Below are positions 1 to 15,700 of a stretch of 64,000 nt of DNA, one piece after another. A model generated the notes under the pieces. That model had not been told where the DNA came from, made no database searches, and worked only from the letters and a program-made list of their open reading frames with translations. The DNA lies in assembly GCA_037903475.1 (NCBI GenBank), contig JBAJFG010000229.1, forward strand, positions 372,001 to 436,000. Direction: 5' to 3'. This DNA comes from Ancylostoma caninum. Lineage: Eukaryota > Nematoda > Chromadorea > Rhabditida > Ancylostomatidae. The translations under genes were made by a program, and so were the position numbers. Each line of letters starts with the position of its first letter. Positions within the stretch are counted from its first letter, which is position 1.

Positions 1-731
1 TTCTAACAGATCCAGGAAATGAAAAGGAGAAGATCTGCATGAAATCCAGAAAAAAATTTCACTCTGAATTTGGAAAGCACTAAAATTTCAAAGGATTTCT
101 CTAAGAGATGAAGACTGCATACGTAATTCAATGTGAGACTATGATTGAATCGCAAAGGAAAAGAACGTGGAATGCAGGTACTATTACCTACGGTAACCGT
201 GCTAGCGGGTAACATATCCTAATTTAGCCTTTACCCAGCACCTATTAACATGTTCACAAATGTATGATGTGACGTCTACATCAGCCGCTACACCCCTTGA
301 TGATCATACTCATGGTTCCGGAATTACAAACGCTATCTATGATGCATCTTGACACTGAAAATTGTTTCAGCATTTCACTGATCCGAAATGATAGCTTGAG
401 AAATCAGAAAATCTAGGAAAAGGAAGAATTTCATTGAATTGGCAGGAATTCTATTCAAGTTTAGCTCTTGAGTTTACAAGGAGCGAAATTTAAGTTTTCC
501 ATATTCAGCGGTTTGGATCTAGAAGACTATCAAAGAAACGAATACTAAACGTATCAAACACAAGTAAATATTCCATAATATATCCTTTTAAACTTCTAAA
601 CATTCCTGAAAGTTTCATCACGATGAAGAAGACTAATTTTATAATCTACATAGTGCCACCCCAATCATTTAAATTGACAAAACTCAATCACTGGATGGCA
701 CCTCACGACGCTTCACCACCCCGTTACTCAC
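1..731. other. Testican intron, left edge of window
   Basis: The sixth testican exon ends in phase 1 with a GTGAGT donor at 731. I looked for the thyroglobulin type-1 exon on the minus strand here and did not find it. The stretch is AT-rich and otherwise featureless. Confidence 0.6.
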
Positions 732-3700
732 CAGCCATGTGGGGATCGACAGCATGCTTTGCCTTGTGGCAGGGAGGCTCATGACGCAGGTCATCGGCAA
801 ACGAGAAGCAGTCGCACCATTCGTCCACAGAGATATTGCCATCCACAACCATATCATCTGAAATGCAGCAGTAAGCAGCAAATTCACGAGTAATTACAGA
901 AATACACAATTACAGTATTATGACAAGGAATTTCGCTCAGAGTAACAAATCTCCAAGTCTCTTCCCACATCAACTGCAAGTTCTAGGTGTTCTTAAATTT
1001 CTCTTTGCTCTCTTTCCCTTCTTCTTCTAGATTTTTTTCTGGCAACTTAGTCCGGCACACATATTTGGCATTCCTCATTTGGCGTTTGGCGAATAAATAA
1101 ACAATAAATTAAAGCAGCTGGACAAAATTATGACGTCACCACCCGCTAGTGTTAATCAAGTCGTAAGTACTGGTGTACTTTCTATACTCCAGAGTAAGCA
1201 TTACTTTCTTGGTTTTACCTTTTTTCCCCAAATTCTACAACGCATACTAAAGATTTAATGATCTCTGTACATTAAAGGAGTTCTTACACAACAAAGGAAA
1301 TGAAGAGAAGACTCCATTGCAGCAGCAGTTTTCCATGAATAATGACGGAAAACAACATTTCTCAACGTTTTCCACAGCCTATTCCTACTACTCTCTTCAC
1401 AACAACAAGCGCATTTCCTCGAATGACCTGCAGTTACAGCTGTTTGTTGTTTGCTGTTTTGCTGCTGCATTACTAGTTTTACTCTAATGTCAATTACCAG
1501 TTTATAGCTGCAAGCCACAGCAACGAGACACATAAGCAGACAAACAAACAAAACTGACCGCACATGTCGATGAATTGAGCCACACACGCCTCACGACCGT
1601 TGCCCTCGAGTGGCATGAGTTCTTCCTGGAAGCAAAGCATTCATCAATAGTCTGTGAAATTTCTTCCAAGAAATGCTCTCTGCGAAATTTCTTCCAGAAA
1701 ATATTCAAGTCGCGGATAAGTGCTACATTCGTTTTCTCGCTTGTCGCTTATACGCGAAGTCGCTGTTCTTAAGGACTATAACTACCATTGAATCCCATGA
1801 TTTTCAAAACTCTTCTACAATACCAACGGTGTCGCTTGATGAAACTGCGCGATGTCTGCGATTTCGCGTTTTTTTTTTTGTCGTTTCTCCATAACTTCCT
1901 TCAATCTCACCCATTTTCAAAATGGAGCAGATATTCGGAATCAGGATGACCTTGTCTATCAGATAGCACGCCCGAAATTTAAAAATTTTGCAGCTCTAAA
2001 TCCATAGACGTTGTACCATTATATTTACTACTACTATTTTGTTGCAATTATAATAATTTATTTATTTATTTATGTACACTCATTGGTGCAACAATAGAAG
2101 AGCAGGAAATGATCACCAAAACTTTTGAATCGTAAGTTCAAAAACTTGTTAACTGTTAGTACGGTAATCACAGTAGCAGTGATGCGTGAGTAGAGAAAAT
2201 GTTAGTAACCTCATCATTTCTACTCTTCATTTGTGAAAAAGGGTATTCAGTTGATCAGGTGGATGTGTAGAGCACCACTGATCACCAGTAGATCAAACTA
2301 TTCTATCGATCTTGTCGTTCTGCAGTCCTCAGTCTAGCCCTAGCTGCCCCTTGACTGCTGACTGCTGTGTTTGACCGTGAAAATTCCTTGTTTTCTTCAT
2401 TCTGGACTGGAATTTCGCTTTTTCCATTTAAATTAGTTCCTATCGTTTACCTGTTTGCTCGTGGTTTTCTCGAGAGAGTGCTATTCATTTTATAACCCGT
2501 CCCAATGAAGAAGATAGGTGAGTATTTGGGCATACCCCCTGCTTTTCTCATCCACCTCTTCAAATAGTGTCGATTATTGGATCTTCTAAATGTGTTCTAA
2601 AGATGTTCGGCACGGAAATTCCTATGCATTCTATTTACTTGGTGTTCCTTAAGCGTTTAGGAAGCATAGTAAGAAAAACCGGAAAAAAATGTATGAAGTC
2701 TTATAAGAGACTCACACAGCTAGCTTTTTTCGCTTGTTAAATGATATTTAAGGCCAAACCTGAGTAGAACACAAGATTTCCGCGCAAAAACAGATCAAAA
2801 CTAAATCCTTAGTTACTTTGGCGTCGAATATGGTGCGCGAGGTGTACCTACACGGCACCAACGCACTTAATTTAACGCCTAAATCACGGTTAGACGGGCT
2901 GAATGGTGTGCAGAATTTATCCTCCCCCCTCTCCAAGCGCCACGCATAAATTTTTACCTATTAATTTATTCAATTTTTTATGTTTTATTTATTTAAATTA
3001 ATCAGGCATTTTTTAAGATATTTTTATGTTTGTACTTTTTTCCTTCTCTTTCCCTCCGAATTCTCTCAGCTCTCTCCCTTCTCGTCGTATAAAAACTTTG
3101 TACGAGACACTGCCTCACCTTCTACGAAAAACTGTGGAGAAGAAGTGAGATCTGGGTTGAACGATGTTTCAAGATTATCTAGAAGTCCAAAGTTCCTACA
3201 CGGCAGAACTATCTGATCTGAACTGCCTGGCTTCCTTGTTTCCTGCCTTTTTTATCCAGGAAAATTTCTAGGTGGAACCAGATCAACCAGCGATCATTAT
3301 CTACAGGGGCTCATTAATATTCCAAACTTTCACGAATCATTGAAGATTTTTCTTCATTACACCAGAACAAATTCAGAACAAAGCGAAGAAAGTGTTTGAT
3401 CTCAGTTCCTGAGTGTCAAGTCAGAATTGTTCCTAAGGAAACCTAGTGACCGTGTTCTGCATGAGATTGAAAGATGCAAGTCCCACGGTTAAGACATGTA
3501 TGCTTGCACAAAACGAGGTTTTTTTTCAGATCAATATTTCAATACCAGCAATGGTAATGGTCAAATCCATGCAAAACCCATGCATATCCATACAAAGTCC
3601 ATGCTTCTCGAAATCCGATGCAAATACGGTGCAAAATCCACGAAATATCCGATATTTTCTCAATTACATGCAGAACCCATGCATACCAATGCAAAACACT

Positions 3701-6700
3701 GCTTTTTGGGTATCCTGAGCGCGAATGATTTCCAAACCACGCCCGCACAATTTGATTCTTCCCCTCAGTAGCAAGGCTCGTTAAATAAGCGATTTATTCC
3801 AATTATTAGCTCGAATTTTCAAGAACGAAAATAAAATAAATAAAAATAAAAAAGGTAGCTTTTCATTTCGTCTCTTTCCTCCACGGCTGTACTCTCATCT
3901 CTTCCCGAACGTTCGAATGTTCGATTTTTTTTGAAGACTTTTTGTTGAAACTGGGTATGGAGCGTTGTACTTCGGGTGGGCGGGGCGGTCAAGCTCTGTG
4001 ATTGGTCACTTGCATGGATTGACCAATCGCAGAGCTGGGTCGCACCGCCGTTTCCAGGTATGACGCTCCACACCCACTCAAATTCAACCACTATAACTAC
4101 TATATTTACTATGTTACTATATCAACCAGTCCTAACCATGCTTAGTTCCTAAACGATTGCGATGAAATTAATCGATGAGTTGACTAGATTTTCAAGGGAA
4201 CTTTGTTTTTCCAGCTACGGGCTTATAGCTTGTCGAAGCAATGCGTGCGTCCGTCCGTTAGCTCCCACGGCCATCGACATGGATAGCAGGTGACAAGAAC
4301 GAAATCTGCTTCAGCTTTGGCTTGCAAACTTAATAAAGTTGAATTTTTCCCAGCATTTTGGGATTCAGAACAAATTGAACAAAATCAAAAATTTGATTTT
4401 TGTGCGACGTCTGACAAATAAGTATCTATTTTCTCAAAAGGAAAATGTCCCATTTTTTCTCGCGACAATGACGAATTTCCCTGGGAAGCATTCATTTATT
4501 TAATGGCGCTTGCGCCTATTTTATTCATTTTCTGATTCATGACGGTGCCATCGTGGCAATGGTACAGTTCGTCTGCTCACCTTTGAGAGCAGTCCATTGT
4601 TGTCGCCGTCCCACTGCTCGAACATCCACGCCACGTCGTTACGACAAGCGATTTTATGCGCTGAAAACAGCAAGATTTAATCTGTGGAGGACCGGCGAAA
4701 AAACGCCACAACTCGTCCTCGAAGGACGATTTTCCCGGTTGTTGTACGTATGACAATTTGTGGCAGTTGTAAACGAAAATGGAACGAGTTGCAAACGTTC
4801 ATTATAGCAGTGTTACGCTAGAAAGTGCGGAAAAATGCGCTTTAAAAAGGCTGGGCGAGCGATAATGAACATTGGTTTTGTTTTCGTTTATTTATAGCTG
4901 CAGAAATTTCCACTCTCGGAGAAATTTCCTTCACTTTTCCACACTAAAATCTAAAAAAAAGAAGTAAAAGCAAAGTAAAAGCAAAAAAAAATGTGTCAGT
5001 GATTAATAATAGTAAAATTGTCGGTTCTTCTTATTTTTTTTCTTTCTTTTACCCGATTTTTTGGTTGATTTCATCTCGCTCTTAGCACCATTTTCTCTCA
5101 ATATAAAGGTATTTATGAATACCATAACTATATAGTAAATAAATATAAACAAATAAACAAACATTATCTGAACCTTGAAGCAATTTTTGTGGCTTGCTAT
5201 GTACATCGTCGTTGAACATTCATTTTCACTTGCTTGAGGGTTTTTCGAAAAATCGAAGCAAGTTCCGCATCCCCCTGAATTGGGGTCGTCTTTCACTCAT
5301 TTTCCCTTTTTTTTGTTTTTTTTTGCTGATTATTCATTACTTTCTCTTCATTATGTACTTATCGTATTTCAACTAAATAGGCTTGTATGCGTGTATAACC
5401 TTCTGATGCTTGTCCATCCTATTTTTGGTAGTTTCCAACAAAACCTCAATAAATACTATAAAAATTAGCTAAGAAAGCCTTTGAATGTTCCTGAGACACC
5501 CTGAAATCTACAAGGACTTTTCAGAGGTTTTTCCAGGGAAAATTCAGGAATTTTTCTCCAGACGCCTTCACAAAATGTCACGAAAGGCTCTAGAATTTTT
5601 CCCAACATAACCAAAACCAAAACTGGTGGGAAAGGGTTCTGAACCACCCACAGCTATTACTAGAACGAAAACTGTCTCTCGAGCTTGTTTCTTCCCAATT
5701 CCCACCTCACATTTCTCTATACATACTTCGTATAAGACTTCATTTTTCGAGCACGACATCTCACTTCTGAGGCTTGTTCACTTATAGACCATTTTTCTTT
5801 TCTTTTCATCATCATCTAGATAAATTTGTGAACTCATACGAAATTTTTTATAATCTTGTGAATGCAAGCAACAACACTTTGCACTTTTGCGAGATTTTCC
5901 GGCGATATCTAGGGAATCGTTGATATTTTTGTGGACTTTCCGAGAGCACCTAAGCCCCTGGCTGCAGTTGGGCGATTAGTCCTGCACTTACCTATTGCAG
6001 TTCAGTTTTTCCTTGTTAATTTGGGGCAATTATTTCTTTGATAGGAGTTTTTATAGATAAATGATTGTTACATTCACGAGACTGGTTCAGAAGGAAGAAA
6101 TTAGTGATTGAAGGAGTTGTTGGTCGAAAAAATCGTAGTTATTCCACGTGTTAGGAGCGATTCGCTTTTGAAGGAGTGGTATACTGTCGGGTTACTGTAG
6201 ATTCGGATCGTTTCTATCACGTGCAAGTGTAGAACCAGTGGTTTACTCAACGTCGGACCATATTGTTTGATCCCACAGTAAGCCCATAGTACATGCCTGG
6301 CACAACTTTAAATTTTTACTGCGTTCAATATGCAAGATTTTTGGAATCCCCCCACTAGTAACAGCACAGTGGCTAGGGAAACAATCCAGAAAATGCCCTT
6401 ATAGGGGCAAAGATATGAAAATTTGGTGAATTTCCCACGTTTGTTGAGTATTCATCGCCCACAACTGCCCCCTTCTCCTACTTACTCCGCCTTTTTCAAC
6501 GATATGACGAATATCACAGCCACTGAATGACCTTTTCTTCCCACCTCTAGTGGCTCTCATTACTTACAGGTTCTCCACAAAAGTCAGTGTCATAAATCCG
6601 TAGAACATGTCGTTCCCACGGCTAGTCATGGAGAGTAATCACTGTCCCCGACGTGGCCTTCACCGGCCGCCGTCCTTCGAACGGCGTCGAATTCTAATTG

Positions 6701-9700
6701 TGGACGTCGAGGCGCTGTGCGTGGACACGGGCAGTTTTAATTTCGCGAGGATTTCGTGTAATTTTCCTGGATCTTCAGGGGAAATCGCGCTGTGGCCATG
6801 TTACTATTGTAGGACAGCGTCAAATTAAGGTGCAATTTGTGCCCGGCTGATCCTCGTAGAAATGAGAAACGGCGGCGTTGTGAGGATGTTGGACTACAAT
6901 GACGAAGAAATCGAGAGGAAGCTAGGATAGTTGTGTACAACCATGCATAACCGAGCAATTTTGCAAATTTTATGTTTTTTGTGGATGAGAGCCTGGGGAT
7001 AATTCCTGATTACGGTTTATGCCTTTGGGCTAGTAGCAAGCATATAAGTAAACAGTAGAGAACTACCAGCAAATATCCCTAGGGCAAATTTCATGCCATA
7101 TTGCTGAGTAGAACGAGAGTAAATATTTACTCGGTGAACAGAATGGGGTAAATAAGAGTAAATAATTTTTTGCTACCCTAGTTTTGATTAGATGGTCTGA
7201 TAGTACGATCGGATTTTCTGCTATATATCTACTAATTTTTCACCATTATATTACTTGTTGCTATTCCTATGTTAGCGATTTGTTTTCATATCAATTTCGA
7301 AGATGCAGAGAACATATTTAAGTTGATTTACCAAGTCCTAGACGATTTCCTCGTTTCTGTTGCCCTAGGTCAGGATATTGTCCACGGAGCGAGAATCTAC
7401 ATATGACGAGTTTCTTCTCGAATGACTCATCTCTGCCGCAAATTTTTCCCGGGAATTATTTCCTCATACAGTATCCAAAAGGTGGCGGTGTGACGTGGAA
7501 TTTGAAAATGATAGTCAAATTTGAGAAAGAAGAATCTTTTAAAAAAAGATTCTCAGAAAAAGAAAAAATTTTGACAAGGGATGTTAATGAATCCCACGAA
7601 TTTTTTTTGCATTTCTGGTGAAAGAGGGTGAGAACGCCTTCACCCGTGAAGAGAACACAGAATGCGAGAGACACATTATTGCCCCATTCCAACCTACTTT
7701 TTGCTTATTAGCGCTTACTTTCACTGTGGTCCGGTCCCCTGGCAGTGAATAGAAGGGCAAAGTGTAAATTTCGTACATTAGTATGACATACGATATACTT
7801 AGCATGACAAAGTACAAAGTATTGATTCAAAACAGTAGGGAACTCCCATAATCAGCTTAGTGGATAGCGATCTGTGGTTATGGTAAAAGAGATGGAGTCG
7901 TGTGCCTTTTAATCTGTACTTGTTGCCATAGGTTATAAAGAGAGTCAATCAAAGTTCACCCCAGATCCACTAATCACAACCCATCTGCAGCTGGCAGACC
8001 ATCCTTTTCATTTGACGTGGAAGGTAATACCTAGGAAGAGGAGGGGGATTGGCCTAGCTCCGTGATTGGGGAGTTGTGTGAACTGACCAATCCTGGAGCT
8101 TGGCCACGCCTCCGTCTCTAGGTGTAACGCTCCACAGTCAGATACTTCGAACCCCCTTCCTTTCAAGATCATTAGAATAGCTCTACAAGTTAATTAGCGG
8201 CAATATAAATCGTGGTGATCACTCTGCGATTGCAATCGCAGCGATTTGATCGCGTCGCTAAAACCAGCCGAAATATAGTGCGCAATTCTGCAGGGTTCCA
8301 TTCAGTTGTCGTTACAGTTTTTATTTTTAAGCACCCACCACGCTGAATTTACATGAATAATAATGGATTTTTCCCATCATTACAGACCAAATAGTCTAAA
8401 AATCACCTGATTGACAGGGGATTTTGCCGTAAAGTCGTTTGTACTCCATGTGAATGCGGCTAATCTGCGACATGCACGTCGACAACGACAAAAACCCAAC
8501 GGAATCTTATCAGGGTCGACCTGCTAAACTAGTTTTACAACCACATGTTACTAAATAGTGGATACGGGAGTTAGGCCAGGTGTACTCTTGTATCCGACTG
8601 CATCCATGGTTTGCGTTTCTTTTTTTCTGCTATATGTCGTCGAAAAATGAAGTTTCTGTGTAAATGCACACAAGACTAGCTGCGCATTTATTGTTTTTTT
8701 TGTTAAATCCTAAGTAAGAAATTATTTCTTTGGTCGTCAAAGGTGGCAGTTGAGGTTTTCTGCTGGAGACAACGATTTTTTTTACAGATATGACATGATA
8801 TTTATTACACAGGAATGTACCCATGTGCAAATCATAGAACCAAAAAAAGTAAAAATAAACCTTGGCAACAGTACTGGAAATGTCCTCTTTTTTATAATTA
8901 CCCCAATTGTGCCTTGCTCTACATAGACGCATCTATTGCATTATATATAGAAATAGATGGAATTACTACTCCCAGCGTGAGTAGCGGCTTTCCAAAGTCT
9001 AGTAAGGCTTCGCATGGTAGCTTAGTACATTTTTTGCTCTCTAGCAATTTTGTTAAAATGTATTTCAGCTCTACAATACCTCTTTATTGGGGTTTGCGAC
9101 CAGCAGTGCGTGAATGCACAAAAATCGTTGATGCATAAAATATGTAATAGTATAAACCATCGTAGAGAAATGCGGGAGAGATTATGTCATCCAAAAAACA
9201 ACTTCTGCGGCAGTGGTATCGGCCTGCCCGGGGCTTAGTGCTTTTCTTGCGTCATTTGATTGGGTAACATAGTAATGCAATACATATAGAATAGTCTTAT
9301 AGTGTAATATTAATATAGCTATGCAGCTGAAAAGCTGAATAATGTGGTATACTGGCAACACTGGCTTTCGTGCAATGCTCTCCACCTCCCCTACATAATT
9401 CGTGAAAGCTACCATTTTGTGAAATTTGTTCCATTGACGGAACTGGTTTGACTTTGTCATAGAAGCATTGTGGGATATAAATTTAGCGGGTTCCACTATC
9501 AGATTTTTATTTCCCCGTCTGCCGCTACACATTTTTCGGATCTGGAATTCTGTCATGCTTTCGACTGTTAGTGAAATAAAATCTAACAAAAACGTAGCTG
9601 AATTTCTAGGTTTCCTAATTTGTTAATGCCGGGATAGCAGCATGATACCCATGGATATGCATGGGTTTTGCATGGGCTTTGCATAGGTTTTGCATGGGTA

Positions 9701-12700
9701 TGCATCTACTTTTCGCACGTTCTGTATCGAATTTGCATAGAATTTTTGGAGACGCATGGGTTCTGCATGGGTATGTATGGGTTTTGCAGGGGTATGCATA
9801 GGTTTTGCATGGATTTGACCATTGGTGGTATAGAAATATTGATTAAATGATTGCATTTTCAATCCCATGCAAAACAAGGTTTTTAAGTTTCCCGAGATAT
9901 AGATTGAAGTACAATTTCGAAATCGAAATTAGGAGAACTGGAGAAATAGGTGGTATGAGAGATATACTCGAACGCCAAACGTTTCCTCCATCATTGGAGA
10001 AAGCTTCAAACGTTCCAGAAAGTTCCTGGATATCACTTTCATTAGGAGATAGGACCAACTCCCTCTCTCGCAGTTGCGGACGCGAAAGTGGGCGGGAGGT
10101 GGGAAAAAAGTGGGGTCTCCGCCGTTTAGGGGACCCAGGCGGAAAATAAAATCAATAAAAATATTAATTATAATGGTAAATAATTAATAAAAATCACATA
10201 AAAAATAATGATAAAAATAAGCAGCTAAAAATAAACTAATACAAGATTTTTATCCCCCCCCCCTGCGTCCTCCTCTGCTCTCTCGGCTTTCAAATTCAGC
10301 CTTTACTCGATGTGCAGCTAGCCAAAGTGAGGACATCCCGTCGAGTGCCATTCGCACACTTATCTTGATCTTTGGATCTCCCCAAAGTGTCACTCTCAGT
10401 GTGCACGATAAACATCTGGTGTGAACTTTTGCACTTTGTTTTTGTTGTGGTTTTTGTTTACGAATTCGAACTGCCAGATCAGGTCGTTCATTGCTGCTCT
10501 TGTTTGCCTCTACATCATATTATTTTTTGGAGATGAAAATATTTGTGAGATTTCACTAGTCAGGTGTGAAAAAAGTAAATTTGCAGTTGTGGATAACCCT
10601 CCAATGATATAAGTAGAGTTTCAAGCACTGAAACCATTTGGAAATAGAAAACAATGACGAACCTAGGAGAGGCAAAAAAGCAGGAAGAGGCTGCAATTTT
10701 CGAAAGGAAAAAAGGAGAATTTTTTTGACTTTTCGCTTTCTCGGGTATGTTGTATTTTCTACTTATGGGCATCCCATTGTGTTGTTCTGTTTTTTCTTCC
10801 TGGGCATGTTATTATCGACTTTGGATGGCACACCTTTATAGTGTATTGAATAAAAATTTAGAAAAAAGAAATAGTTTGGTCTCCCTTTCGCACTGAACCC
10901 TTAGACGGGAAGCAAACCTATGGAAAAGTCCCCCCCCCCCCTGTGCTTATCAGTAAGGGGCTATGTCTGGGCTATGTCCATCTGTTAGAGGATCGACACT
11001 GGACCTGGATTTTTTTGTAAATTGTTGATTCACTCTGAAGCGCTGCATCTGCATCCGAAGACGGGTCATAGGACGGGTTATAGGAGTTAATCTCCGCCTG
11101 TAGGTTCGCTGACTCCTCACTACAGGGGGCTGATAACACGCCACACTTTTTTTCGTGATCCTCAACAATAACCATATTCCTTCCAGCAGCTCCTTGTCAA
11201 TTAGAATGTATTCCAATTATTTTTAGGATGATAGTTTTAATATTATATTAACAAAACAAATTCAGTTGAATTGGAGGTGTTCTTCCTATTCATTAAACTC
11301 TCCCTTGAACCTATTCTTGAAATTATGCAGATCAATCACTATATGTAGTTTGGGTGCCCAAATAAATAAACAAATAAATGAATAAATAAATAGACAGATA
11401 GATCGAAATTTTCATCCAATAAAAAAATGTGACTGCCGCTTCTGGCTGACTGTCTCTGTAATATGTGCATTTGTCAAAATCAACTTCACCATGAATCAAT
11501 CATCTGAGAACTGAACAAACGACATGCATTTGAAGTGTCAACAATAAGAAGAATAAGTCAAAAATAAAAAATTTTCGTCTGTCAGTATGTCTGTTTGTTC
11601 GTCCTAAGTGCACGTCGTTGTTAGTCTGTCATAATCTTTAGCACATCGAAGAAAATTTTAGCACCCACGAGTGGGCTTCTCTTTGCGGCGAGGGCTAGGA
11701 CGTAGACGTAGACGGCAAGGATATGCCTACTTGTGGATCCCAAGATTCATAGACGGGTAACCAGGCAAAGCTGGTTTAACAAACCAACTCTCACCTCCTG
11801 AGTCTCTTCGCATCACATAATCTATATGATAACCAACAGCGCTAACCCTCGCCAGTTTGCTTGCTTCGTGAATCCTAGTCCAGAATGGATCAAGGGGACT
11901 CATTGGTGGGTACCACGTCATGGAAGGGATTTTCGAGCGATGAATCTCGTAAAAATTTCCATGGATAGGTTATTTCATGTGCTGAATGCTTGTGTGACCA
12001 CTGTTTTAATCCTTAACAACCGATCTAGTGCCCCTTACCAGGGATGTTCACAGGGTCAGAACTAAGCCATGCACTTTTCCCACACTGTGGCTATTGACCG
12101 GCTGGCACAACTGTAGAATCCTGCTTCAATATTGACTGTAGTCCATGGAGCCGGCATTCTCCCACGCTCCATCCATCGGATTTCAAAATCGTCTGTCAAT
12201 CAGTGTTTCTGCCACCATCTGTCTCTTCGCTCGTGTCAATGCTGTCATTTCTTGAGCGATCTCATGACAATACTTTGACGTTCGAGGTTTTCCCCCTCTT
12301 GGAGCATTTTTCCAGCCACCATTCTTCCGCTTTCCAGGCGTTTTCAGGAATTTTCCGCAAACATTTGTCTTGACCTGTTTTCTTCATGTCGTGTCGGTCT
12401 AGTTGCGCTTTTGTTTGTTTATTTCCGACGTTATTTGTTTTTCTTTGCTTCTCTAATTCTCTGGCTGTCAAAGCGTTTCTGTTTCTCGAACCCTTTCTAT
12501 CCGCCTGTTTACCTCCCCCTCCTCCCAACACCCCCGTTTTCGACCCCCTACTGGATTCTCACTTCTCTGTTTTCTCCTCAGCACCTTGTCTATGCGGCCA
12601 GCCACCCCCCCCCCCGTGGCGTTCGGCCCCTTTCGACGACCGGCTCCGCCCCCAGTCAGAACCGCATCCCCTCGCGCACGCCACGATGTCGACGGCACAG

Positions 12701-15700
12701 CTGGGCAGCTAACGGTTCTTTGTTTGAATATCTTGGGAAGTTGCCCTTGTTTTCCAGTGTTTTCCAGAAATTTTCCGGAAGAGGGAAGGGCACGTTTTTA
12801 TTCCTTCTAATTGTCTTTTTTTTTTGGCAGTTGAAGGCATTTCTGCGAGGTGTATAATCTTTTTGGTCCACTAAGCCTGTCCTACAATGTTTTTAAGCTA
12901 AAAAAGTGCAAAATCGCACGTGCACAATAATTCGTGCACGAAAAGCTATTCGCTTATAAAGTTTTCCATCAGTTTTCTCTCCTTTTGCCTTTTTTCTCTA
13001 CCTCTTTCTCCCTTTTGTTTTCTGTTTGACTCACACTTGAGTGAATACTTCAACAATACTTCCATTTATTGTTCTTTGTTAGGCCTTAAATGGCCTACAT
13101 TGGCCCATATGAGATACCAAGCGTGTCCATCCAGTTAACCGTACTTTTTGTTATCATTTTCTGCAAATAGAGCGCTGGCTGCCTGAACTGGAACGAGAAT
13201 CAGCTGACCAAATCTTGTGCAAGATGGCTCTGCTCATCCGTTTTGATTGCACTTTTCTTCTTTCTTTTTCTCTCTCTTTTCCAATATTTCCTCACATTTT
13301 CTAGAAAGAAGAGCACAAGTAGAATCTCACACGTTGCACAGGATCTCATTAAATGTTGGGGATCCTTAAAATTACCACTGAGTCGCTGGATAACGGCTTA
13401 ATTTACATAGCTTCCAAGAATTTTTCTGGATTCCTCTATTATTAGGGGCTGCAGGCAACAACAATTGAAATTTCATTAATCATTACATTATCCCCTATAA
13501 TTATGCAGATTACATATGGTTATATTGATTCAGAATTGAGTGGATAGAATTTGTCTCCATGAGAAGGCGGAAAAGTAAAAAATGCAGAAAAATTCCGCTG
13601 TGGTTGAAATTTCTGGGCTGTAGCAGCATTTTTCCAGGAAATTCCTTTCCTCGTCTTCTTTTCTTGCATTGGCTTTGCGAGACAAGACCACCATAATTCG
13701 ATTTGGTTCTCTTCTCCGTGCTCTGGATAATTCGTTCCGCTCTTCGAGAAAAATTGAAGAATTTCTGTTTCTTCTTCGCTTCTCTTTGCCTTGCCTTTGT
13801 ATCTGGACTTCATCATGAGTGATCCAAGTGATCACTTGGAAAAGTTGTCAGTTTCGTTAATTTTCTGGAAATTTCCTACACCTGTGCGCGGTTTCTTTAC
13901 AGTTACTACACATTTTCCTCCAAAGATTACATTTCCTATGATTCAAATGTCGCTTTTTATTGTTTTTTGTTGTTTACCGTCTTCGTTTTACCTACGTAAA
14001 GAAAAATTTCATTTTTCCCCCTTCCTTGCTTTTATGCTAGTTTTCCTTTGCGCTATTTCTCGTCAGCCAGCGTTCCCGTCCCAAGCATATGTATTAGCTT
14101 TCCTCTGGAATCCTTTTCAGACCAAATCCATGAGCTCCTCCTCCTTTCCGGCCCAGCTGCTCCTATTGGAAAGGTTAATCCAGGTGAAGCCAAGCGGAGT
14201 AATACACACCTTTTCCTTCTCCTTTTTTTGCGTAGTCATTCCTCCTACGCTCTCCCATTCATTACATCGGTTTTTCGGCGACGTTCGTAATCCCTCATAA
14301 AGCCGTGGCCGAGCGGTTTCTTTGCATATTCTACGAGGTTCTTCAATATTTTCGTTGGCGACGGCGATTTTTTTTTCGGCTTGGCGTTTGCTGGCAGCCG
14401 TAAATTTGCTCATAGGTAATCAAAATAAAAGCATATGGCAACATCTAGTGCACGAATGGCTTGTTATTCAACTGTGGATAGGTGTGGGGAATCTATGGAT
14501 CGGGGTGATGATGTCAACTGAGCCACATACATTAACAGATGAATCTTTATGATGACTTGCTATGGTTATTGCCAGTCCCAGTGATCTTGTCATTTCTTCA
14601 TTTCATCGGAAACTTTAGAGATTGTTAGCTTCTTGCGGATATAACTTCTTAGTTTATCGTCTTCCTTTAATAATAAATATGCGTATCGTATAGGAGTAGG
14701 GATTCTTGTCATTGTGAGCAACGAAGCGTATTTCTGTTAGTTTAGGCTCATTATTGCCCGTCGAAACGTCGCCGTATGCGATTTAATTGCAGTTGTCCGA
14801 ATTCCTTCACGTCGGTTTTGTGGTAGGGAACCTTGAGTGGGAAAATTTTGAGGCCGACTGTCCTTACTGTTAGATGTAAGTGTCCTTGTCAATGCCATTC
14901 TTTGGGTTCATGAATAGGATTTCAAAACTAGCACATTCACCATTTCTTATTTCTCTCCAAAAAAGTTGTGACTATTAACATTGTCGGTTTCAAGCCTTTT
15001 CATAGTTGTTCTCCGTTTGGTCTTCGCCTACGCAGCTGGAAACGCTCTTCCGACCACTCGTACCCTACACTCCATATGGTGCACTCCTGATAAGGATATG
15101 CGCGATTTGCAACATCTATTTTGACAACTTCTGGCTAATGCGCTAATGAGTTTCCCAATGCAAAAGCTTCTAGAAACATGGATTTTGGAGGAAACAAACC
15201 GTCTTGCTCCCATTCCTATGCTTGTAACAGGCATTCCTCACTCGAAATAAAACTTTTGATTCCACTTAGGCTTTCATATGTGTTCGAAAACACGCAAATT
15301 TTCCAAAATATTCAAACAACTAATCGAAAATCCGAATACATTAGGATTTCGAGGAATTGCTGAGCTGTTCGCTCATTTCTGCTGTAGAACTCATGAGAAA
15401 TTCATACTAACGTACAGGATACTCCAGTGGTCGAAACCCCTTATGTGGCACTCTGACCGTCTGCGCATCCACATAAGTTCGTTGACATCGTCGATCTCAT
15501 TCTCGTCCGAGTTTCTGCTTCCTCTTCTAACCTGTCCAAAGAGGTAGTGGGGCGCTTGGGCTCGGACCTCGAACATTGGAATGTACAATGGAAGATTTAG
15601 AGCAGTCGGTCATCTTGTCAAATCAAATTAAGTGAGTGGGGGGAGCCAAAAAAGTTATGGATTGCTGCAGCTCAGCCATTCGGAAAACTGGAAAATGTCA

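Larger units (their letters stand above)
1626..4580. other. Intron of testican-like gene, 3.0 kb
   Basis: It starts with GTGAGC and ends with TTCCAG on the minus strand. Inside are a near-direct repeat of about 20 bp at 1657-1721, a minisatellite-like cluster at 3562-3700 and one copy of the CCAAT-core hairpin repeat at 3956-4076. A protein-like minus-strand stretch at 2748-2936 was not recognised. Confidence 0.65.

Noticed and set aside
13791..14300. Plus-strand frame of 169 codons
   Set aside because: Dominated by Phe/Ser/Leu from T-rich sequence, so a low-complexity artefact.
14299..14370. tRNA-like start GCCGTGGCCGAGCGG
   Set aside because: A 5' half like a Ser/Leu tRNA is present and the acceptor could pair six of seven bases, but no T arm or proper B box follows.
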